A stretch of 64,000 nucleotides of DNA from Symsagittifera roscoffensis (Eukaryota; Xenacoelomorpha; Acoela; Convolutidae). The stretch is taken from assembly GCF_963678635.1 (NCBI RefSeq), contig NC_087069.1, positions 47,510,276-47,574,275 on the forward strand, written 5' to 3'. The notes beneath the pieces were generated by a model that saw only the letters and a program-made list of their open reading frames with translations, made no database searches and had not been told where the DNA came from. Shown piece after piece: positions 12,777-22,849 of this stretch (position 1 is its first letter; the number at the start of each line of letters is the position of its first letter). The position numbers and the translations under genes are program-made.

Positions 12777-12913
12777 AAAAAAAAATCTTCGAAATAAGCA
12801 GTGAACGTTATAAACATAGAGCCCTTTGCCCTATAACAGAGCCATGAAAAGCTATAATAATCAGTTTATTTGAAATAGTTTTAATCAAACAATGTATTTT
12901 TTCCTTTTTTTAA

Positions 12914-12919
12914 AATAAA
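12914..12919 (+). terminator. AATAAA polyadenylation signal of the SPPL2-like gene
   Basis: AATAAA lies about 140 bases after the stop codon at 12,774-12,776 in an AT-rich tail. It is the first canonical hexamer downstream, so it is the likely 3'-end signal. Confidence 0.5.
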
Positions 12920-13930
12920 AATTGCATCAACAAGCTGAGAAACGTATTTTGTCTTCAGATCAGAAGGTGTTTTTTGCTTACTGTTCTATTTACAACAGAC
13001 TGCGCTTGTTGAGCAGAGATCATTTTTCGGAAATAACTAATTGCTTTGAAGCAGTAAAGAAAACAACAGTTTTTCCCCGTACCCAACGGAGGCTGTTTTT
13101 ATAAATAGATCATTTATATAGATTATCTAGCTAAGTTTTCTCAAATTTTCAGTGAAGAAAAGACCTATTTTTTGCTAGTTTAAAAATAAACAGTTTCTGG
13201 AACAAAAAAGCAGAAATCAATTGACTTCTTAACCACAACGAGATAAACATGCTTCGAGTATATACAATAACTGTAACAAAAAAATGCAATTTAACACTAG
13301 TTATAATGATAAATTTCATATGTTCAGAAAATTTCATTGCTTTTTTGACAAACAAAACGCTAGTATGCAACATGATTTCGTGCAAATAAACAAAGTAATT
13401 AGTAAACACTTCGTGTTGGTGTGGATTCTTTTTCAAGTATGCTTTTTCTGTCCAAATTTTTATCACGTATTTTGTACCAGATAAACAGCACTTAACGTTG
13501 CATTTCCAAAATTTGTCAGATCTCGGCAATGCGTGACTCAACTCGTGTCACATAATTTCTCGATGCAGATGTTAGCTGTTGTTTATCTACTGCACATTAC
13601 TCGTGTGAGATGCCTTTTTTGAAAACATCTGCAATCTTCGAAAAAATAGACGCAATATTTGAAAAACCAGCGCAAAACTTGAAACTATAGTGCTACTTTT
13701 TTCTAAACCTAGCAAAAAAATAACAAATTTATTTCTTGTCGTGAATTTGTTTTCTGTATGTGTTCTTTTTCGTATTTTTCATATATATTTCACACACAAT
13801 AAGCAACCGATTTTTTGCGTCTCTTTTTTTGTTTACTTTTCGTGATGCATGTCTCATTTTGTTCATTTAATTTCTCGGTGCAATTCAAAGATGGTTTCCA
13901 GCCAGAAATTGTTGATCCGGGCAATATGCA
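12920..13930. other. Intergenic, nothing recognised
   Basis: AT-rich sequence with overlapping short open frames on both strands that carry no motif. A 130-codon minus-strand open stretch (13,149-13,541) overlaps an unrelated plus-strand one and has no domain or splice support. Confidence 0.35.
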
Positions 13931-14360
13931 CCCGGTTTGACCGAAAATGCTACTCATACCATTTTCATATAAAAAAAATGCTAATCATGCACTCTTCATG
14001 CAATTCCAAGAGAGCGATTTTTCATATATGGAAATTGTAGGACTAGCAGTTTTGCATAAACCAAAAATATTGGTTTTTTACATTTTATTTTCTCAAAGTT
14101 TATTGATTGTTTTCGTAAGCAAACAACACAAAGGGTAAAAACCCTGGTGACTCAAACGTAACCAAAAATTTGGTTGTCTCGCATTAAAAATGCATTAGAA
14201 ATTGCCTGAGATGTAATAAATTACAAATAGTATAACGAAATTACCAAACTTTTAAAATTTGGCAAGAAGTTTCAAAGATGACTATTTTGAAAGTTTAAAA
14301 TTTAACTTATCAGACATTGATCAAGGCATACATAAAGATGCCATGCAAAAGAAATTGGAT
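13930..14360 (-). repeat. Dispersed repeat, inverse copy of the 61.4-61.8 kb repeat
   Basis: Read on the minus strand it gives TATGCCTTGATCAATGTCTG, then blocks around TGCATTTTTAATG and GGTTACGTTTGAGT. These follow the same order as 61,430-61,660 on the plus strand. The 13,940-14,040 part (ATGCTAATCATGCACTCTTCATGCAATTCC) also matches the sequence near 47,150 and 61,690. Probably an old transposon family with no coding capacity seen. Confidence 0.5.
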
Positions 14361-15145
14361 TTTTTAGCGTTTTTGATTTAACCATATTTGTTCAATTTCT
14401 CAAGAAAAAGTCATTTGTATTAGCTGAAAGTTTGTTTGTCCGAATTGAATCAGGTTTCTTGTACTTTCAAAGTACGATTCGGACGACATTGATCCTTTAT
14501 CTCGAACATCAGGCACTTATGGAATCCAAAGTCATGGGCTCCGAAGTCACCAAGTAATGCCCTACTATGAACCACAATCTTCTTCATTTCTGCACACAAA
14601 GGGGTCCGAATTGAATCTATTTTCACCTCAAAAACTAGAAGCTCAAAAATAGGCCCTTAAACCAACCCATTTTAAGAGTCAGTTAATGAAGTGGAGACAC
14701 TGATTTAGGTCTTGTTTTTTCCAGAACATGTCTAAAAATGTTCTTATTTATACAGTTAGGCCTTCATACAAGACGATGCGCATATGCCTGTTATGTATGA
14801 AAGTAAATTTTGTTTTCGATATCGAAAATAATAAAAATTTTGAACTCAAATGCTGGTTAAATGTTTAGATTTTCCAGAGGAATGATAACTTTATTTTGTC
14901 CATGCTTTGATTCAACCGGATTAGTTGTTTTTGAAGCGTATCCAAAAAATGGTTCTTGATCTGAAAGATTTTAGAAATCATTCCAGAGAACATGGCGAAA
15001 ATTTTTCATTGAAATTGGAAAGTTGTTCAAAACTTGTTGAATTTTTTCTGTTTCATTTAGTCATTTTCTGTCATTTTCACAAGAAGTTTCTCTCTTTGAA
15101 GATTTTTGCAAGATAAAACCCAAACTGAAGTTTAAAGGTACTAAA
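14361..15145. other. Noncoding, nothing recognised
   Basis: Contains two copies of a GTCCGAATTGAATC motif (about 14,440 and 14,608) and otherwise AT-rich sequence. No supported gene. Confidence 0.3.
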
Positions 15146-15266
15146 CACTCAAAAAAATTAAGGTAATTTTACCTTGAAAAACACCTTAAAACACCTTTAA
15201 CAATTCAGGTAAATTTGCACTACCTTAACTCATTTAGCGTAATTTTACCTTACATTTTTTTGAGTG
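15146..15266. mobile_element. Palindromic MITE, 121 bp
   Basis: Ends are CACTCAAAAAAATTAAGGT and its inverse ACCTTACATTTTTTTGAGTG. The interior repeats AAGGTAATTTTACCTT motifs, so the whole unit can fold on itself. It lies just upstream of the gene piece at 15,316. Confidence 0.65.
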
Positions 15267-15315
15267 AAGGGAAAGTGGAAAAGAGACGCAATCTCTTTAC
15301 CTTTTTTCCCCACCT

Positions 15316-15546
15316 ATGGACCAAAACCCCACTCTTCGAATAACTAATGTAAATGCAACAAGTTCGAGTGGATGGGGGTGTGTCCTTAGTTATTCAGATC
15401 ATTTTTGTTTCATGTTAAATGAGGGCATAAATAAGAAAGGCGTGAAAATAGAGCATGTTTTCTATTTGGTTAGACATACCTATGAACATCGTAGCGGAGC
15501 CAGAATAACTACAATAGTTCCAGGCATGGTTGACCTTAACGAGTAA
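15316..15546 (+). CDS. Candidate upstream exon of an unknown gene
   Basis: An ATG-initiated frame of 76 codons reads like real protein: GWGCVLSYSDHFCFMLNEG, then HVFYLVRHTYEHRSGARITT. It ends at a stop beside GTAATA. Possible donors inside it (GTGAAA at 15,442, GTAGCG at 15,491, GTAATA at 15,543) could join it to the exon at 15,792, but none is decisive. The sequence just before the ATG resembles the CCCCACCT end of a MITE, so the true exon start may lie inside. I do not recognise a family. Confidence 0.35.
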   Translation: MDQNPTLRITNVNATSSSGWGCVLSYSDHFCFMLNEGINKKGVKIEHVFYLVRHTYEHRSGARITTIVPGMVDLNE

Positions 15547-15791
15547 TAAATCGGACATTACAACCTTTTTTTTCTTTTGAAAGAACTGGAAACAATCTTT
15601 TTGTCCAACGCACTAAAATAGAAAAAAATTGCACGCATAATTTTTGGCCGAAGTACAAGAATTCAGAATTCTTTTTTGCTGAGTTTGGTTTGAATAAAAG
15701 AGCAACCAACAAAGTTAAGCCATGTCACTGATTCACAGATATTTCCTAACACTTAAGAAGACAAACCATTAATCTATTGTTTTCAACCAAG

Positions 15792-16874
15792 CCTGGTCGC
15801 AGGTAGAAAAAGCGATATCATTCAGAGGGGGAGGAGCTACTCAAGGTCAAAGAGGAAGAGGGCAAAAGCAAGGCCAAGTAGTGTCCCCATGCATTTCAGG
15901 TACGAAAAGCCTGTTCTAAAATCAATCGGTCGAACAGTACTTCAAATAGTAGGTTAGAAGTTAGAATACTGAACGTTTTCAACAGGGGCGGATGGCTTTA
16001 GGGGGGGATTTGGGGGGTTTGAACTCTTGCCGTCCCAAAGAGTCCCCACTTTGTACTATTTTGAGACATCCTTATTTGGCGACGGACCCTAAAATTTTCT
16101 AAAAGCGCCTTTGGCGCCAATATATACTTACTTTGAGGGGGGAGCGCGCGCCAAAAAAAACGCATTTTTTGGCCTGTTTTTCAAAACTTTCCCTGGGGCG
16201 CAGAAAATTTGACCAAAACAGGGTCCTTTTAATGTTTTGGGAGAGATCGGAAAATCAATTCGGTCGACCTAAAAAAAAGGCCGAAAAAATTTTAGAAGTT
16301 TTTTTGAAAATCCAATCCCCCCCCCCCCTCGAGAAAGTTCTAGATCCGCCCCTGGTTTTCAGTGCTGAAGGTTTTCAACCTCGTTGCAAAAATACCGGGT
16401 GCAAATATGGAACTTCATGGTGTTATTTTATTCGATTCTGGCAGGGCGGAGTGTACAGAGAGCTAAATTTTTCTCTTCACTTTTTTGGAGGAGATTATTC
16501 ACATGGCTAGTTTAGGGGGGAGGGGGGAGGGGGGTTTGGGTCATTAACTTGTGTCTAGCATAGTCGATCAATGGGGGTCATCTTGCAAGATTCTTGCAAG
16601 ATCTTGCAAGATAACCTCCGTTCAAGATAAATTCCGTTATATATCTTCAAAGATATGATTTTTTGGGCAAAAACAGCTTTAAAAACGAAGGCAAATGCCT
16701 ATGTATTTTCTTTTCAGCTACAGACCAGGAACTGCAATTGCGGTGGACGACACTGCCGATATCACACTAGACGTGGTGAGGAGACGGACAGAACCAAGAC
16801 CCTTCTGTCTCTCAGAGTTCTCCATAACCTCCCTCACCAGATGTCTCGATATGACATACCTAACTTACTACTAA
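15792..16874 (+). CDS. Last three exons of an unknown protein gene
   Basis: Exons 15,792-15,899 (donor GTACGA), 16,363-16,450 (donor GTGTAC) and 16,718-16,874 join in consistent phase (1, then 2). They give a continuous frame: VEKAISFRGGGATQGQRGRG, then VLKVFNLVAKIPGANMELHG, VILFDSGRADYRPGTAIAVD, and an end rich in RRRTEPRP, stopping at 16,872-16,874. An AATAAA lies 10 bases later. The first exon has a G/Q/R-rich patch like an RGG segment; the rest looks like a compact beta-rich domain. I do not recognise the family. The start of exon 15,792 could instead be 15,803 (acceptor TCGCAG), and upstream exons are uncertain. The middle acceptor comes from a MITE target duplication. Confidence 0.5.
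15983..16354. mobile_element. hAT-type MITE, 372 bp
   Basis: It begins CAGGGGCGGAT and ends ATCCGCCCCTG, the typical hAT terminus. It is flanked by an 8-bp target duplication: GTTTTCAA at 15,975-15,982 and GTTTTCAG at 16,355-16,362, differing at one base. The interior has G-run and C-run blocks but no transposase. It lies in the intron between two exons of the unknown gene. A diverged relative lies at about 59,510-59,728. Confidence 0.85.
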
Positions 16875-16884
16875 CCAAGAGAGC

Positions 16885-16890
16885 AATAAA
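16885..16890 (+). terminator. AATAAA polyadenylation signal
   Basis: The hexamer lies 10 bases after the stop codon of the unknown gene, implying a very short 3' UTR, as is common in nematodes. Confidence 0.5.
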
Positions 16891-17099
16891 GTTTATAGAT
16901 CGAAAATGTAGTTAAAGCTTAATTGATGGCAAAACAAGTGAACTTGAGCAACAAAACCGGTCAAAAGGGTGATCTTTTTTCTGACATAGAATTGGTAAAT
17001 GTAGGTTTCAAACTTGATACCTGCTTACAAATTGGGAGCTGACAAAAACAAACGAAAAAAAATAATGATTAGATAATAAAAGCAAGTTCAAAAGTAAAC

Positions 17100-19620
17100 A
17101 CCACCTTTGGGTTTCGACTTGACAGTTGGCCAACGAGTTTTTTTTTCAAACTGTTTGCTTAATAATGTTTTTCAACATGCAATTATTGCCTTTACTTTAT
17201 TTGGGCCCTGTACTTGCATCAACGAAAAAAAAACATTATTTTCAATGTTTCAGTGTGGTAATACCAGTTTTGTAGTCAAGCGTTCCATTTTGACAAATTT
17301 AACGCAGTAGCCTTTTTTTGGCTCGTTTTAGGTTACTTAGAAACTAATAAAAAATCATGAAGGTAGTTCAGACTCTTTAATAGATTTTGATGGATGTTTT
17401 TTTTTGGTATATTTTTCAGGAAGAGTCTCAAAATGCTCTTATAACCAAAAAGTGCAATCATACTTATAAAGGTTTGCTTTTTTGTTTATGTTCACTTTTT
17501 GAATTCGATTGAATTTCAATTGCTAGAAGGCAGGCAATTAGCACTCGCCAGTTGTGAAAACTGAAAGAGCTCGAAAAAACGTGATCGATTTGTAGTTTAG
17601 AAAAAGGATTTTTTTTATAGATTCCCCAGTAGATAAAAAGTTTTTCCTATTACTCTAGTTTTCTCACACTGGGTTACTTCAACAACAAAAAAGTTTTATC
17701 CGCCTGAAATTCAAAGCGCGTTAAGGCCATATTTTTTATTTGAAATTCTGAATTTGAAGTTTTTCAAAACTGAAGTCAAATTTTGTTTCTGAGCGTTCAT
17801 TGACTCTTTCCCAACGGTCTGTTTGCTATTCTTGCAATTTTTGTTGCTAACCTTTTGAGCAATGCATTTTGACGTAAAATGACAAAAAATAAATGATTGA
17901 TGCAATTTTTTGATAGTTTTTTCGCAACTTATTCAACTTTTTTTAAAAACTAACAAAAAAATAAAACCTCCACACGAAAACCCTGAACGAGTTAACCCTA
18001 GTTGTGCTTCAGTTTTATTTATTATATATAAATATAATCAATTGTAATGTTTCAAAGTTATCGGCTGGTTATCAGGTGCTCAAGAAGTATCGCTCCGACT
18101 TTCGATACGAAAGAAACGGAATATTAGTGCTCGGGGTGGCTTTTTTTGTTTGGACAAATTTTGACTTTTTAACTAGCAATTTTTGACGGAATTTTTTATA
18201 TATCATATATTTTGTTGTCTTTGAATTTTCAACAAAATTTGTTTTAACCTGTAATCAATTTTATAAAGTTATGGGGGTTTGAAGAACTTTATTATGGGGG
18301 TTTGAAGAATCTCAAACTTAAAAAAAAGTTTTATTTTATTACAATGAATTTTTTCATGTTTTAATGGTCCATAAACCTTAAAAGGCAGTCGGAACGGTCG
18401 AAGTTTTGTCCTGAGACGAGCAATTATGTTTTGCTTTCATCCCTCTTTCAGCAATTTTCAAATGCAGCAATGCTAAGCAACTGAGACAAAATTGGCGGAC
18501 TCATTTGTCTCATGTTTCTGTTTTGCCACTATTTCGGCGCACAATCGATTAGTTTGTCTGAAATGATGAAATATGACAGCGCTAAAATGAAAGTTTACTG
18601 AGTAACAATTTATTCACGAAGCAGTTGAAAATGAACCAAAACTGCTGGTATCATGGCGAAGCCCTGAATGTTGCGATCCTCTTTTGAAGTCTATAGAGCA
18701 GTAATAACATGAAAAAATAAAAGTAATAAAATAAAACTCCGTTTTTTTTATTTGAGGTTTTTTGTAAAAATCATCACTCCACACGCATGACTTTCCAACA
18801 TGGATTAAATCACCGCTGACGCGTTAATAGCGCGAAAAACATCGCGCGTTAATAGGCCCTAACTTGCCATAATGGCAGCCTTTATATCCCCATGACTTTG
18901 CCTAAAGCGATCACAAGTGAAATTATTTTTAAAAATTAAGCTCAGGACAACAGTATTTTGAAGGATATTTAACAATTCTGTTAAAAACAGCTAGTTAAAT
19001 TTCGAACTTTGTCTGAAAAAAATCCACCCCGAGCACAAAAATTTCGCTACGAAAGTCGAAATGAAGGCCGAGTAATGATTTTGGACTGATTTATTGTTTC
19101 AGTCAAACTCATTAGCATTTTTTTCTGCATTTGCTCTTGGATTTCCACTTTTCTAAACCTACAACTATCCCGAATTGACATCCGTATACCAAAAGAAACT
19201 AAGAACACATTTACAAAATTTAATTCTACAAAAAAACGTTTGTTAAGGGAAATTTTGCAATAAAGGTCTATCGACTTATAGGTCTATCGATAAATTTCTA
19301 CCGATAAAGGTCTATAATGAAGGTCTATCGACAAAAAATATTGTTGCGTCATAAAAATCAGTGTTTCTTCATAAGCAAAAAAGAAGAAGAAATTGTCAAA
19401 AAGAACTGAACAAACAGTTTCCATTTTTGAAGTAGAATGACATCAATTTCCTTTTAGTAACAACACAAAAAATTGTCATGTTTTTTTAATTTTCCCTTAA
19501 ACGCCATGCCAATTTTCCGTTCAATCGAAAAAAATTTCAATCTTATTTTGTGTTTATGAGTGCTGAATACACAAAAAAAATAAGCATTTTTTTTTTTCTT
19601 GATACTAATTTCATAGCATT
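17100..19620. repeat. Foldback (palindromic) repeat, copy 1
   Basis: Sequence at 18,060-18,360 is the inverse of 18,700-19,110: CTCGGGGTGG with TTTTAACTAGCAATTTTTGA on the left answers CCACCCCGAGCACAAA on the right. The loop holds AAGGCAGTCGGAA and a TTTCGGCGC segment. Terminal parts extend to 17,100 (shared with 53,400-54,300) and to about 19,620 (shared with 46,645-46,860). No coding frame seen. Likely a non-autonomous foldback transposon. Confidence 0.6.
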
Positions 19621-19739
19621 TTATCATAGACAACTCAATGCAAGCGTACTGATCCATGGTCTTAATTTTTTTTCGCCACAATTTATAAACTTCGAATTTA
19701 GTTTTCTTATAATTTATATCTCCTTATTGTTCCGATTTT

Positions 19740-21238
19740 TGAAACAAAAGTAACAGAATATTTAAGGGTGGGTTTTTTTCTTCAGTCAAAATTCGAAACT
19801 TTAACTAGCAATTTTTGACGGAATTTTGAATATTATTCAAATGGTATTGTTGAACAAATATTTTACTTATGAAACTTTTTTGTAAAGTTATTGAGATTTA
19901 AAGATTGCGGTTTTGGCCAATTTGGGACAATTAACGCGCGATGTTTTTCGCGCTTTTAACGCGTAGGCGGAGATTTAATTCGTCTTAGAAATCGTTACAA
20001 ATTAGTTCAAGCAGGCTAATTTGCCATAATTGACTTGTTAATTGGAGCAAAATCTATAACCTTGTACTTTATATGGCGTGTGGGGGATGATTTTCACAAC
20101 AAAAATCTCAAAAAAAAATTATCTTATAACATTTATTTGATTCATGTTTTACTGCTCCATAGACATTAAAAGGCAGTCGGAATGTTCAGGGCTTCGCCCT
20201 GATACGATCAGTCAAGATTCATTTTAATTCCAATTTCCTTGCGAGGGGCATATTCAGCAACTGAGATAAAACTGGCGGATTTTTGTCTCAGATTTCTGTT
20301 TCGCCACTATTTCGGCGCGCAATCGGTTAATTTGTCTGAATTCATGAAATGTATAAACGCAGGAGTGAGGTATTAGTAAATCACAATTTACTCACGAATC
20401 ACTTGCGAAAAACTGAAAATGAAACAAGACTGCACGTATCAAGGCGAAGCCCATAATGCTTCGATTGCATTTTAAGGTCTATCGAGAAGTAATAACCTGA
20501 AAAAAAAGTTAAAAAAATAAAACGCATTTTTTTTAAACTTCAATTTTTTGTAAAAAAACACCACTCCACACACCATATAAAAACAGAGTGAGAGATTTTG
20601 ATCCTAGTAACAAGCCAGTTATGGCAAATAGGCTTCCTTGAACCAATTTGAACGATTTCTAAGACGGATTAAATCACCGTTTACGCATTAATAGCGCTAA
20701 ATATATCGCGCGTTAACTATCCCAAATTGGCCGTAATGGCACTCTTAAGATCCCCAAAAATTTACCTAAATCGATCACAGGTGAAATATTTTATGAAATT
20801 TAGCTCAGGACAACAATATCTTGATTGTTATTAAGCAATTGCGTACAAAACGGCTAGTTGAAAAATCCAAATTTATCTAAAGAAAAAACCATCCGAACAC
20901 AAATATTTTGTTACCGAAGTTGCAACAATGACTGAGTAAGGAGTTTGGACAGAGTTATTGTTTCATTCGAAAGCAATAACCGTTTTTTCCGCTTTTCCTC
21001 TTGATTTTCCCCTTTTCTAAACCTAGAGCCATCACGAATGGACAACCGTTAACCAAAAGAAACTAAGCTCACATCTCCAAATTTAATCTCTACAAAAACA
21101 CCTTGTAAAACTTTGCAATAAAGCTGTATCGACTAAGAAGTTCATCGATAAACTTCTGCAATAAAGATCTATCGATGAAAAAAAAATTCCGTCATAAAAA
21201 TCAGATTGTCTTCATGAGCAAAAATGAAAAAGAAATTG
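19740..21238. repeat. Foldback repeat, copy 2, interrupted by the LTR element
   Basis: The left arm (19,780-20,140) contains ATTAACGCGCGATGTTTTTC and the right arm (20,640-20,900) its inverse. Both flank an AAGGCAGTCGGAA loop like copy 1. It is cut at 21,238 by the left LTR; its continuation appears after the right LTR at 46,645-46,860. An uninterrupted relative at 19,391 reads AATTGTCAAAA, which fixes the insertion point. Confidence 0.65.
20396..21238. repeat. Flank segment repeated at 44,939-45,778
   Basis: These roughly 840 bp of foldback repeat are about 99% identical to 44,939-45,778, and both copies are followed by an LTR. The match starts at GAATCACTTGCG in both. It is host repeat, not LTR: a diverged relative continues through it in copy 1 (18,600-19,400). 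Confidence 0.8.
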
Positions 21239-22104
21239 TGTAACATTCGCCCAAATACTACACAGCGACGGAGCGTAGGAAAAGTACCTATTAACGACTG
21301 GCAGGCGTCAGTTACCTTAATCCTACTCGTTTTTCACCGTCTCGACCTTGCCAGTTGATTTTCTGGTCTGTTTAGGGCAAAGTAAAAAGTTACCATTTTT
21401 AGGCCATCAGTCAAACGACTTTTGATCAGCTTTCGTTTACATGCGAACACAACCACATAGCTGAGTCTCGGATCCTCAGACTACGTGATTGTCATTAAAA
21501 ACACGGCTCAAACAACCCATTTTAACATGTTTTTGTGTGACAGTTCAATATTAAATCCATTGGAGATGGATTGACCCTTTCCTTTTTCTAGCTACTCATT
21601 TTCTGAAATATCAAACAATAACGGTGTTAATTAAGATCTATGAAATTACAGCAGCTATAAAGTCAGTTTACACAGTCCCTTCACATAGAACAGTCTCTGG
21701 GGGACCAAGCCTCCGCTCCCGTAATATTCTTGAGATCTAATTCGTGTCCCGGGAGGGTTCCGTGGTATATTTCTTCCCCCCACTGAAGCCTCCTTCTCCA
21801 CCAATATCTGTTAACAAGTGTCTTATCGTGCGTTGTTGCCACGATAAGAGGCTTCGTATTTTCCGTCTCTTGTACGAATGTTTTTCACTATATTGGGCGT
21901 CGTTCTTAATTTCGTCACATTTTCAGTCAAAATGGCCGTTTTTCGTATTTCTGAGAAATATTCTTCTTCCAATCGAAATTTTAAAAATAAAAATTCTAGA
22001 ATATTCCGACCCTCCTTCGCAATACTTTTTCATCAATAAGGCCTTTAGTCGTTCTTTTTTACGTCGCCGGAAGGTTGTTCTGTGCCATCTGGCAGAATGG
22101 CACA
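21239..22104 (-). repeat. Left LTR (3' LTR of the minus-strand element), 866 bp
   Basis: On the plus strand it starts TGTAACATTCGCCC and ends GGCACA; on the element strand it reads TGTGCC…GTTACA. It is nearly identical to 45,779-46,644, with about five differences seen by eye. The inner end (22,081-22,104) is a perfect 8-bp inverted repeat, TGTGCCAT/ATGGCACA, around an 8-nt loop. A second hairpin, CTTATCGTG/CACGATAAG, lies at about 21,822-21,848. Flanking target bases are (A)TTG. Confidence 0.85.
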
Positions 22105-22849
22105 TACTCCCCGGACAAGTCTCCATCAATGTCCCTATTGATCGCATAACACCGGGTTATCGTCAAGTAGTTATCCAGTTTTCTGTAACCAATCTTACAA
22201 ATCGCATAAGAAAATGAAATTTATCTACCCCACCTCAACTCACTACGTGTTCACAAATGGCATCGTACTACATCTCACTGCCTTTCAACATTTTCACAAA
22301 ATTTGCACCATGAGGAGTGTCCTAGATAAAATTTCTTTTCTGACTACTTACGTCGTCTTGCCATAAAACTTCTTTTCGCTCTTTGTGATTAAAAAGTGGG
22401 TTGTGGCACGGCCACGCACCCGTTAAAATTAACTTAACTTCCTTCACCAAGTATAATCAGTTATTTATGCGGTCCTTTCAATATTAAAACTAAGAAACTC
22501 TGTGGCTAGGAAAGTTCTTGAGTTACCCACCCTTCCAGAGCGAGTTTACTCAAGCTTACCATGTCGCCACGCAGTGAATTTGTGTCTTACACAGGTTAAA
22601 AACTTCAGTCGTGAATAAATAGGTAAATATACTCACCTAGGTTCCTCATATACATACATAAATAGCCATAACTAAAATCAACAATTTCAACAATTTTAAC
22701 AATTGCAACATTATAGTTTGGTCTGAACAAACTAGATCAAAACAAAAAGTTTAACAAGTTCAATAATCAAAACTTGGTTGATTGGTTTAAGTTTTAGCAC
22801 ACAAATACAATCAAGTTTTCTCTCCTTCTCTTCTCTTCTTTGGTCATCT
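22105..22849 (-). other. 3' noncoding tail of the LTR element
   Basis: It lies between the last cargo frame and the LTR. Next to the LTR, on the element strand, is TTGTCCGGGGAGTA, in the position of a polypurine tract. Beside it is a 6-bp hairpin, ATCAAT/ATTGAT (22,125-22,142). The same motif-plus-hairpin recurs at 32,781-32,823. The rest shows no feature. Confidence 0.5.

Noticed and set aside
20396-22104. Treating the whole 1.7-kb direct repeat as the LTR
   Set aside because: The first 840 bp continue a host foldback repeat that also exists without the element at 18,600-19,400. The true LTR has TG/CA ends and is 866 bp.
21744-22217. 157-codon open frame across the left LTR and inner flank
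   Set aside because: Composition is biased (PPLKPPSPP, FF runs), it spans the LTR edge and has no domain. It is a chance frame.
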